Part shown: piece after piece, positions 1 to 6,725 of the stretch
How positions within the stretch are numbered: position 1 is the stretch's first letter
How the letters are laid out: each line of letters starts with the position of its first letter
NCBI GenBank assembly: GCA_013911625.1
Contig: JACESW010000074.1
Location: forward strand, 1-6,725
Source: Cryomorphaceae bacterium
Lineage (GTDB): Bacteria; Bacteroidota; Bacteroidia; Flavobacteriales; Schleiferiaceae
Reading direction: 5' to 3'
DNA: 6,725 bases
The notes under the pieces: generated by a model
Told to the model about the DNA's origin: nothing
Seen by the model: only the letters and a program-made list of their open reading frames with translations
Databases searched by the model: none
Program-made: the position numbers and the translations under genes

Positions 1-3000
1 GTGGATATTGAGAAGCTGATTTCCCGTCCTTTGGAGAAGGAAATTAACGGTATTTCTGGTGTGGATGAGATCAATTCTACTTCGGTAGAGGGCTACTCAA
101 CTATCCAAGTTAAATTCAACTTTGACGTCACTCCTGAGGATGCCCTTAGAAAGGTGAAAGACAAGGTAGACGCGGCCATGGGCCAGCCAGACTTCCCTAC
201 AGATTTGCCGGCAGATCCTAACGTATTTGAGCTGAACTTCTCGGAATTGATGCCGATTATGAACATCAATATGTCAGGAGAATTTTCCCTTGACCAACTC
301 AAGGACTATGGCGAATACCTCGAGGAGCGCATTGAAGATCTGACCGAAATTTCTAAAGTAGATATTCGTGGTATCGACGACAAGGAAGTGCGTGTCTTGG
401 TGGATACTAAAAAGTTAGAGAGCCTAGAGCTGAGCTTCCGCGATATCGCCGGTGCGATCCAAAACGAGAACATGACCATTTCAGGGGGTAACCTTTTGGT
501 CGACGGCTACCGCCGCAACGTTCGCGTGGTTGGTGAGATTCGTGAGCTTGACGAGTTGCGCAATGTCATTATCAAGAGCGAGAAGATGCAGCTTGTACGC
601 CTCGCAGATGTTGCTACTATTGAATTTGATGAGGTAGAGCGCGAGTCCTACGCACGTCAGTACGGTGCTTCAGTAGTCATGCTTGATGTATTCAAGCGCT
701 CGGGTGAAAACCAGATTATCGTAAGTGAAAAAATCGCCAACCTCCTAGAGGAGGCCAAGGACGATTACTTCCCAGACAACTTGAGTATTTCAGTAACCAA
801 CGATACTTCTGAGCAAACCAAAACGCAGGTAGCGGATCTAGAAAACTCCATCATCTTCGGGATGCTCTTAGTTGTATTGGTATTGATGTTCTTCCTTGGA
901 TTGCGCAATGCACTTTTTGTGGGAATCGCAATTCCAATGTCCATGTTAATGAGCTTCGTCATCCTCAATGCCATGGGTGTTACGTTGAATACGATCGTGC
1001 TCTTTGCATTGGTATTGGCGCTTGGTATGCTCGTAGATAACGGTATTGTAGTCGTTGAGAACATCTACCGATTCATGGACGAAGGCTATTCGCGCATTGA
1101 AGCAGCGAAGCTGGGTGCTGGAGAGGTAGCCTTGCCGATTATCGCTTCAACAGCAACCACTTTAGCGGCTTTCCTGCCACTAGCTTTCTGGCCGGGTCTC
1201 TTCGGTGAATTCATGAAGTATTTGCCGCTGACATTGATCACCGTACTCTCTTCTTCGCTGTTCGTTGCCTTAGTCATCAACCCTGGACTTACTTCAGCGC
1301 TGATGAAAGTTGAGGAAGCGCCATTGAACAAGAAAAGATTAAACATGATTTCGCTTGCAGCTATCGTATTAGGTGCTCTCATTGCCTATGGCGCAGGAGC
1401 CATGGCCTTCGGAAACTTGTTTATCTACAGCGGCGTATTTGCCCTTATCTATGCATACCTGGTAGTTCCTGCCACTGCGTGGTTCCAAGGCAAAGCGCTT
1501 CCCGCATTGGAAGGTGGCTATAAAGGCGTGTTGAATTACGCCTTAAATGGAAGAAAACCCATGGTATTCTTCATAGGAACCTTTGTGCTTCTTGTGTTCT
1601 CAGGTATGCTCTTAGGTGCATTCCCACCAAAGACGTTGTTCTTCCCGGAAAACATGCCGAACCAGGCTATGGTATATATCCAGATGCCTATTGGAACGGA
1701 CATCGAGGAAACCAATGCCGTGACTTTGGAGCTCGAGAAAGAGGTGATGGCCATTGTGAACGAGTTCAATTTTACCGACGAGAACGGCGACCTTCAGAAC
1801 TACATGGTAGAGTCTGTGATTGCCCAAGTGGGCGAAGGAACTTCGGATCCAAATGCTGGTCCTTCGATGGCACAGACGCCGAATAAAGCGAAGATTACAG
1901 TGCAGTTCCACCCGTTTGCCGAGCGTATAGACACCGAGGGCAACCGCGTGAATAGTGCAGATGTACTTAATAAGATTCGTGCCACACTGAGCAACTACCC
2001 GGGTGTAGTTGTAAGTGTAGCGAAGGATAGCAATGGGCCGCCAACAGGTCCTCCAGTAAACATTGAGATCGCAGGAGACGACTACTTTGAATTGGTCCAA
2101 ACGGCCGATGAGATTCGTACGTTCATTAACTCCAAGGGTATTGCTGGTATCGAGGAGTTGAAGCTCGATGTTGAAACGGGTAAACCTGAAATGCCGATCG
2201 AAGTAGATCGTATTAAAGCGCGTGCGCTGGGCTTGAGCTCTGCACAGATTGGTGATGCGATGCGGACTGCACTTTTCGGTAAAGAAGTAAGCCGATTCAA
2301 GGACGGTGAAGACGATTACCCGATCAACGTTCGCATGACGGACGAGTACCGCTACAATGTGGAAGATTTGATGAACCAAAAAATCACCTTCCGCGATCAA
2401 GCAACAGGCCGCATCAAACAAGTTCCAATCTCTGCAGTCGCAAAGGCGAAGAAAACTTCGACCTTCTCTTCGGTGAAGCGTATTGATCTCAAACGAGTGA
2501 TCTCCGTGCAATCCAATGTGCTCGAAGGTGCCAACCCAACCGAAGTTGTAAACGCAATCAAAGAGGTGATGAACAATTACGAATTGCCGCGTGGAATTAA
2601 GGTAGACTTTACGGGTGAGCAAGAAGAGCAGGCGAAGGAATTAAGCTTCCTATCTGGTGCCCTACTCATCGCCGTATTCTTGATATTCCTCATCCTTGTG
2701 AGCCAATTCAATTCGGCTTCAACACCATTTATTATCCTTGTGACCGTTGTATTCTCCCTGATCGGGGTATTCCTTGGTTTGGTCATCTTCCGCATGGAGT
2801 TTGTCATCATGATGACGATGATTGGTATCATTTCACTTGCGGGTATTGTGGTAAACAATGCCATCGTTTTAATCGATTTCATCAAGCAGTTGACCGCACG
2901 TAAAAAGGAAGCGTTAGGAATGGAGGAAAGCGACAAGCTCGCCAATCCTGAGCTTATCGAGGTCATCGTTGAGGCGGGCCGTACGCGTTTACGTCCAGTA

Positions 3001-3255
3001 CTGTTGACAGCCATCACAACCATCCTTGGTTTGATCCCGCTGGCTACAGGTATGAACATCAACTTCTACACGCTCTTCAGCGAGAACGATCCGAACATCT
3101 TCTTTGGAGGTGATAATGTGGTGTTCTGGGGACCTATGTCATGGACGGTCATCTTTGGCCTGACTTTTGCAACTTTCTTAACACTCGTGATTGTACCAGT
3201 GATGTACTTCTTGTTTGAAAGAATGCAGCGCTTCTTTGCGAGATTAATAGCGTGA
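1..3255 (+). CDS. RND-family efflux permease, inner-membrane subunit (5' partial)
   Basis: Proton-driven efflux pump subunit of the AcrB/HAE superfamily, expected to act in the inner membrane with a periplasmic adaptor and an outer-membrane channel. 1084 residues are visible. TM1 and roughly the first 50 residues are missing: the sequence opens inside the conserved 'DVE..ISRPLE' region that normally follows TM1, so the GTG at position 1 is an internal Val codon, not a start. Order: first periplasmic domain (about 1-280), TM2-TM6 (about 283-435), an extra hydrophobic pair (about 449-495), TM7 (521-540), second periplasmic domain (541-880), TM8-TM12 (882-1073). The TM4 motif is GMLVDN (342-347), TM10 has GIVVNNA (948-954), and TM11 is preceded by RLRPVLLT with the conserved Arg998. 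The AcrB Asp408 and Lys940 equivalents are Asn. Substrate cannot be told from sequence. A terminator follows, so this is the last gene of its unit. Family assignment is very secure. Confidence 0.95.
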   Translation: MDIEKLISRPLEKEINGISGVDEINSTSVEGYSTIQVKFNFDVTPEDALRKVKDKVDAAMGQPDFPTDLPADPNVFELNFSELMPIMNINMSGEFSLDQLKDYGEYLEERIEDLTEISKVDIRGIDDKEVRVLVDTKKLESLELSFRDIAGAIQNENMTISGGNLLVDGYRRNVRVVGEIRELDELRNVIIKSEKMQLVRLADVATIEFDEVERESYARQYGASVVMLDVFKRSGENQIIVSEKIANLLEEAKDDYFPDNLSISVTNDTSEQTKTQVADLENSIIFGMLLVVLVLMFFLGLRNALFVGIAIPMSMLMSFVILNAMGVTLNTIVLFALVLALGMLVDNGIVVVENIYRFMDEGYSRIEAAKLGAGEVALPIIASTATTLAAFLPLAFWPGLFGEFMKYLPLTLITVLSSSLFVALVINPGLTSALMKVEEAPLNKKRLNMISLAAIVLGALIAYGAGAMAFGNLFIYSGVFALIYAYLVVPATAWFQGKALPALEGGYKGVLNYALNGRKPMVFFIGTFVLLVFSGMLLGAFPPKTLFFPENMPNQAMVYIQMPIGTDIEETNAVTLELEKEVMAIVNEFNFTDENGDLQNYMVESVIAQVGEGTSDPNAGPSMAQTPNKAKITVQFHPFAERIDTEGNRVNSADVLNKIRATLSNYPGVVVSVAKDSNGPPTGPPVNIEIAGDDYFELVQTADEIRTFINSKGIAGIEELKLDVETGKPEMPIEVDRIKARALGLSSAQIGDAMRTALFGKEVSRFKDGEDDYPINVRMTDEYRYNVEDLMNQKITFRDQATGRIKQVPISAVAKAKKTSTFSSVKRIDLKRVISVQSNVLEGANPTEVVNAIKEVMNNYELPRGIKVDFTGEQEEQAKELSFLSGALLIAVFLIFLILVSQFNSASTPFIILVTVVFSLIGVFLGLVIFRMEFVIMMTMIGIISLAGIVVNNAIVLIDFIKQLTARKKEALGMEESDKLANPELIEVIVEAGRTRLRPVLLTAITTILGLIPLATGMNINFYTLFSENDPNIFFGGDNVVFWGPMSWTVIFGLTFATFLTLVIVPVMYFLFERMQRFFARLIA

Positions 3256-3287
3256 AAATACCCAACCTAAGCTCAAGATTAAGCTAC

Positions 3288-3327
3288 AATTCCAGCGGCG
3301 CCGTGCACCGCTGGAATTTTTATTTTT
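3288..3327 (+). terminator. Intrinsic (rho-independent) terminator after the RND permease gene
   Basis: A perfect 11-bp inverted repeat, AATTCCAGCGG (3288-3298) and CCGCTGGAATT (3308-3318), encloses a 9-base loop. It is followed directly by a T-rich run, five T, one A, five T (3317-3327). The hairpin starts 33 bases after the permease stop codon and ends 30 bases before the next start codon, so it should separate the permease transcript from the dxs-like unit. Confidence 0.9.
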
Positions 3328-3356
3328 CACCCGATTTTTTGCGCTAATTTTATCCA

Positions 3357-4931
3357 ATGATTGAGCGCTTGCGCAACATAGAACCTGTCGACTTAACCAC
3401 CTTCACCAACGAACTCAAAGAAGAGATCGTAGCACGTGTATCGGATAAGATTCCTCACTTAGAATCTTCCCTTGCTGTGGCGGAATTAACGGTGGCGTTG
3501 CATTACCTTTTGAACACTCCCGAAGACTTGCTCATTTGGGATGTCGGCCACCAAGGGTATGTCCACAAGGCCCTTACAGGACGCATGAAAGCCTTGGGTA
3601 CCCAACGCACCAAAGACGGAATAAGCGGGTTCTTAAAGCGGGATGAAAGTCCCTACGATTTCTTCGGAGCTGGACACGCATCGACCTCATTAAGTGTGCT
3701 TACCGGAGCATGTATTGCCGATGCAGCATCGGGCCGCGAGCGCAAGCGCGTGGCAGTGATAGGAGACGGTTCCATGACGGGCGGTCAAAGTTTTGAGGCA
3801 TTAAATCATTTAGCAACTCTAGCAGGCGATGCACTGGTTGTTCTCAATGACAACGACGGCAGTATAGACCCCACAGTTGGAGCATTGCACGAGAGCAATA
3901 GCTACAGTGGTTATATCCAAAGCCTAGGTTGGGAATACAGTTACCTTGAAACGGGCAATGATGTCCTGGCGCTTCTCGATGCTTTAAAGACGGTTATCAA
4001 TCGCGGTGGGAAACAGGTCCTTCACATTCGTACCACAAAGCCGCAATTAAAGAAGAGCAAATCCTACCAACCAGGGACGACCTTCCAGTGGTGGGCTGCG
4101 GAGCAAATGCGTTCGATATTAAAGTCGAACAACAAACTGCGGGTATTCTCTCCGGCGATGTTTGCAAGCAGCGGGTTTGGTCCCTTGCGTGCAGAATTCC
4201 CGGAGCAGTTTATTGATACAGGAATTAACGAGCCGCACACAGTAACTGCCGCGGCCGGCATGGCCGCCGCAGGAGGACAGGCTTGTGTTCACATCTACAG
4301 CACCTTTTTACAGCGTGCAATGGACCAAGTCATTCACGATATAGCGCTTCAAAACCTACCGGTCATCTTCTTGGTTGATAGAGCTGGTTTGGTCGGTGCC
4401 GACGGTCCAACGCACCACGGCGTATTTGATGCAGGTTTTCTATCGGATGTACCAAATGCAACCGTTTGGAATCCACGCAATGGCGACGAACTTCAGGCGA
4501 TGATGGCAGAAGCCTTTTCGACACAAAATTTACTAGAAGGCCCTTTATTTATTCGCTATCCAAAAGCTAAAACGGTTTGTGGTACGGCGGAGAATTTTGA
4601 ATCAAAGAAGTGGATTTCGCGACAAGGGTCAAATTCTTTACTGCTTTCCACAGGCGCACTCTCTGTTTGGGTAGAATCTAGCGTTTTTGACCATTTACAC
4701 GTTGGTCAGGTGAAGCCGCTCCCTCAAGATCTTGCGCAAATACTTAAAGACTATACCAATGTTTTGGTCCTTGAAGAGGGCATTGGAACAGGGGGCTTCT
4801 TTGGTGCAGTAGCAGGCCTTATTGCTGATGAAGACCTGGAAGTGAAACTGGTAAAAAGGAAGATTTCTGACAAATTCACGAACCACGGTAATAGGCACGA
4901 GTTATTAAAAGAGTTGGGTCTCATTCCATAA
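3357..4931 (+). CDS. dxs: Compact, divergent 1-deoxy-D-xylulose-5-phosphate synthase-like enzyme
   Basis: DXS condenses pyruvate and glyceraldehyde 3-phosphate, using thiamine diphosphate, in the first step of the cytoplasmic MEP isoprenoid pathway. 524 residues are seen, against 620 in E. coli Dxs. Recognisable parts: His34 (E. coli His49), WDVGHQ (61-66), Arg84, GHAST (106-110), the ThDP/metal motif GDG (136-138) to NDN (164-166), Glu292 in NEPH (usually AEQH), Tyr314 and Arg320 in IYSTFLQR, DRAGLVGADGPTHHG (341-355, with Asp349 and His353), and Arg400 in RYPKA (usually RYPRG). The C-terminal transketolase domain follows (about 425-524). Missing or changed: a stretch after VGAL (174-177), the GPxDGH motif, and the active-site His299 region, where Gln244 stands. 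ATG 3357 is chosen because the N-terminal helix then aligns well; no Shine-Dalgarno is seen. It is first in a probable operon. A related transketolase-like activity remains possible. Confidence 0.8.
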   Translation: MIERLRNIEPVDLTTFTNELKEEIVARVSDKIPHLESSLAVAELTVALHYLLNTPEDLLIWDVGHQGYVHKALTGRMKALGTQRTKDGISGFLKRDESPYDFFGAGHASTSLSVLTGACIADAASGRERKRVAVIGDGSMTGGQSFEALNHLATLAGDALVVLNDNDGSIDPTVGALHESNSYSGYIQSLGWEYSYLETGNDVLALLDALKTVINRGGKQVLHIRTTKPQLKKSKSYQPGTTFQWWAAEQMRSILKSNNKLRVFSPAMFASSGFGPLRAEFPEQFIDTGINEPHTVTAAAGMAAAGGQACVHIYSTFLQRAMDQVIHDIALQNLPVIFLVDRAGLVGADGPTHHGVFDAGFLSDVPNATVWNPRNGDELQAMMAEAFSTQNLLEGPLFIRYPKAKTVCGTAENFESKKWISRQGSNSLLLSTGALSVWVESSVFDHLHVGQVKPLPQDLAQILKDYTNVLVLEEGIGTGGFFGAVAGLIADEDLEVKLVKRKISDKFTNHGNRHELLKELGLIP

Positions 4932-4955
4932 ATTTCGAGGCCTCTCACCTTAGCT

Positions 4956-5492
4956 ATGAAAAAATTATCCTTAATGCTTGCTGTGCTCGTCGCAGGAAGC
5001 GTCTTTGCCCAAACGAAATCATTTGCGGCATCATCAAAAGCCACTTTTGAGGTTGGAAACATGATTTTTAATACCGTTGAAGGAACTATTGCTGGAGCAA
5101 GAGGAACTGCAGAATACGACGAGGGTATTCTTGTGGCCATTGCCGGAACATTGGACGCAAACACGATTAAAAGCGGAAACACCACCCGTGATTCCCACCT
5201 GAAAGGCAAGGAAGAATTCTTCAATACCAAGGCGACTCCTAGAATTGACTTTACGGCCAAGGAAGTCGTATTTGTTGGAAAATCCTCAGGGGTAACCACT
5301 TATAAACTCAGAGGCTCCCTTACCTTGCGGGGAGTATCGAATGATATTGAGATCGAAGTAGAGGAAACTTCGGCCAATCATTTGGTAAGCACCTTTACCG
5401 TGAATAGAGACCTTTGGGGTCTTGGCGATGGCTGGTCCAAAACAATAATTGCACGAGACATTGAGGTAAGGGTGGATATCCACCTAGAATAA
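4956..5492 (+). CDS. Secreted YceI-like (polyisoprenoid-binding fold) protein
   Basis: 178 residues with a Sec signal peptide: MKK, a hydrophobic core (about 4-15), and a likely cleavage after Ala18 in the SVFA-QT site, so the mature protein should be periplasmic. The rest matches a whole YceI domain, a lipocalin-like beta barrel that in studied members holds a polyprenoid or similar amphiphilic lipid. Diagnostic pieces are FEVGNMIFNTVEGTIAG (31-47), the family signature RDSHLKGKEEFF (78-89) followed by P95 and IDFTAKEV, the LRGSLTLRGVSNDI strand pair (118-131), and a closing FTVNRDLWGLGDG (147-159). Length is normal for the family. There is no lipobox cysteine and no transmembrane anchor. 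It starts 24 bases after the dxs-like stop and ends 4 bases before the helicase start, so it is probably co-transcribed with both. Ligand and role are unknown; an isoprenoid link to DXS is only an inference. Confidence 0.9.
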   Translation: MKKLSLMLAVLVAGSVFAQTKSFAASSKATFEVGNMIFNTVEGTIAGARGTAEYDEGILVAIAGTLDANTIKSGNTTRDSHLKGKEEFFNTKATPRIDFTAKEVVFVGKSSGVTTYKLRGSLTLRGVSNDIEIEVEETSANHLVSTFTVNRDLWGLGDGWSKTIIARDIEVRVDIHLE

Positions 5493-5496
5493 ATAG

Positions 5497-6725
5497 ATGA
5501 AGAAATTCACAGATTTTGGTCTAAACGATACGCTCTTAGATGCCCTGTTCTATATGAACTTTGAAGAGGCTACAGAGATTCAGGAAAAGGCCATTCCCAC
5601 CATATTAGAAGGCAAAGATTTAATTGGTTGTGCCCAAACAGGTACAGGAAAAACTGCAGCCTTTGTCTTGCCCACATTGAATCAAGTTGCCGAAGAAGAA
5701 AGCGACGGTGTCCAGGTACTTATCCTTTGTCCAACGCGTGAGTTGGCCATACAGATTGAGCAGCAGATCCAAGGGATTGCTTATTTCACCAATGCTTCTT
5801 GCTATGCTGTATATGGCGGTGGCGACGGAGTAAGCTGGGAAGGTGAGGCTGATGCGCTTAAAGGCGGTGCGGACATCATTGTAGCTACTCCTGGCCGTTT
5901 GCTTGCGCACATCGCCCGCGGCTATGTGAAGTTCGATACAGTGAAACATCTCATTTTGGACGAGGCAGACCGTATGCTAGACATCGGTTTCTTTGACGAC
6001 ATCATAAAAATCATCAAGCAGCTTCCTGAGGAGCGCCAAAGTCTGATGTTTTCGGCAACGATGGCGCCTAAAATTCGCCAGCTCGCCAAGCAAATACTGA
6101 AAGATCCCGAGGAGATTTCCGTTGCTATTTCGAAGCCTGCAGAGGGGGTGACTCAAAAAGTCATCATGGCACACGAAGAGCAGAAAGTAAAGCTCGTGCA
6201 GCACGTCCTTGGTGATAAAGATGACTTTAATTCAATTATCATCTTCTGTTCCACGAAGAAGAAAGTTGAAAAGCTAGCACGTACCCTGAAGCAAAAGCGG
6301 TATGCGGTTCAAGGCATTAGTTCGGACTACGAGCAGGATGCGCGCGAGGAAGCTTTGAGAGACTTTAGAAGCGGTAAGATACGTATTATGGTGGCCACCG
6401 ATGTGATGTCCCGTGGTATTGACATTAAGGGCATTGATCTCGTAATCAATTACGACGTTCCAGGAGATGCTGAAGACTACGTACACCGTATTGGCCGAAC
6501 GGCACGCGCAAAAACAGAGGGAATGGCAGTGACACTAGTTTGTCCTGACGACATGTTTAAATTCTCTAAAATTGAGCGATTGATCGATCGAGAATTGGAC
6601 AAAGAACAGCCGCCAAAGCATATCGGCGAGGGGCCACAATGGAGAGGTTCTAGCAACAAGGGTAAAGGCAGTAAAAACGCTAATCCACGCAACAAGCGTG
6701 AGGATAGACCGCGCAAAGACAAATC
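5497..6725 (+). CDS. DEAD-box ATP-dependent RNA helicase (3' partial)
   Basis: ATP-dependent RNA unwinding or remodelling enzyme of superfamily 2, cytoplasmic, likely acting in ribosome assembly or RNA turnover. 409 codons are open from ATG 5497 to the window edge with no stop. Motifs in order: Q-motif with Phe7 and Gln29, motif I AQTGTGKT (46-53), Ia PTRELA (79-84), GG (107-108), Ib TPGR (131-134), II DEAD (155-158), III SAT (186-188), IV IIFCST (248-253), V ATDVMSRGID (300-309), VI HRIGRTAR (330-337). Both RecA-like domains are therefore present. From about residue 370 the sequence becomes a hydrophilic Lys/Arg/Asn/Gly-rich tail, typical of RNA-binding extensions in RhlE-like helicases. Oddities: NFEEATEIQ where GYxxPTxIQ is usual, and RTAR for RTGR in motif VI. 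The start lies 4 bases after the YceI-like stop, pointing to a shared transcript. The RhlE, CsdA or other subgroup cannot be fixed without the C-terminus. Confidence 0.95.
   Translation, partial: MKKFTDFGLNDTLLDALFYMNFEEATEIQEKAIPTILEGKDLIGCAQTGTGKTAAFVLPTLNQVAEEESDGVQVLILCPTRELAIQIEQQIQGIAYFTNASCYAVYGGGDGVSWEGEADALKGGADIIVATPGRLLAHIARGYVKFDTVKHLILDEADRMLDIGFFDDIIKIIKQLPEERQSLMFSATMAPKIRQLAKQILKDPEEISVAISKPAEGVTQKVIMAHEEQKVKLVQHVLGDKDDFNSIIIFCSTKKKVEKLARTLKQKRYAVQGISSDYEQDAREEALRDFRSGKIRIMVATDVMSRGIDIKGIDLVINYDVPGDAEDYVHRIGRTARAKTEGMAVTLVCPDDMFKFSKIERLIDRELDKEQPPKHIGEGPQWRGSSNKGKGSKNANPRNKREDRPRKDK

Noticed and set aside
1..3. GTG at the first base as a start codon for the RND gene
   Set aside because: The protein here begins inside a conserved region that follows TM1 in all RND permeases, so the codon is an internal Val and the gene continues upstream.
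1612..2622. Long open frame on the minus strand (336 codons) inside the RND gene
   Set aside because: It lies fully antisense to a strongly conserved coding region, and its product is rich in His, Cys, Arg and Asn without any recognisable domain. It is best explained as a codon-usage shadow.
2577..3062. Minus-strand open frame (161 codons) opposite the second RND membrane domain
   Set aside because: Ser, Thr, Met and Ile-rich translation typical of the complement of hydrophobic helices; no start context or domain.
3321..3352. Possible Bacteroidota-type -7 boxes: TATTTTTC (3321-3328) and TAATTTTA (3345-3352)
   Set aside because: Each differs from TAnnTTTG only at the last base, but neither has a TTTG or TTG at the -33 distance. 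The first lies in the terminator T-run and the second would start transcription at the ATG itself.
4937..4944. Palindrome GAGGCCTC in the gap between the dxs-like and YceI-like genes
   Set aside because: Eight bases with no loop or T-run; too short to be called a terminator or operator.
4751..5299. Minus-strand open frame (182 codons) spanning the dxs-like and YceI-like junction
   Set aside because: It overlaps two well-supported + strand genes, and its translation shows no family motif.

Overview
The window reads as ordinary chromosome from a member of the Bacteroidota, most likely the order Flavobacteriales. The clues are the wording of the RND transporter (VDN and VVNN motifs, a long TM11-TM12 loop, an extra membrane hairpin), the GPTHHG form of the DXS active-site motif, the HRIGRTAR form of the helicase motif VI, and the lack of Shine-Dalgarno sequences before the start codons. 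All four genes are on the + strand. No mobile element, RNA gene, CRISPR array or phage gene is visible.

Layout: (1) Positions 1-3255 hold most of an RND-family inner-membrane efflux permease whose N-terminus lies before the window. (2) A strong intrinsic terminator (about 3288-3327) closes that unit. (3) A second unit begins at 3357 with a short, divergent 1-deoxy-D-xylulose-5-phosphate synthase (dxs-like, 524 aa). After a 24-base gap comes a secreted YceI-like protein (178 aa), and after a 4-base gap a DEAD-box RNA helicase that runs off the right edge. The tight spacing and lack of an internal terminator suggest that dxs-like, yceI-like and helicase genes are co-transcribed.

How the genes relate: the permease probably works with a membrane-fusion protein and an outer-membrane factor encoded upstream. 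DXS makes the first intermediate of the MEP isoprenoid pathway, and YceI-fold proteins bind polyisoprenoid-like lipids, so the pairing is thematically plausible but unproven. The helicase is probably a housekeeping RNA-remodelling enzyme.

I see no clear new system. The best lead is the DXS-like protein, which keeps nearly all catalytic residues but has lost about 100 residues relative to E. coli Dxs, including the GPxDGH motif and an active-site histidine. Second are the altered proton-relay residues and extra membrane hairpin of the RND permease.
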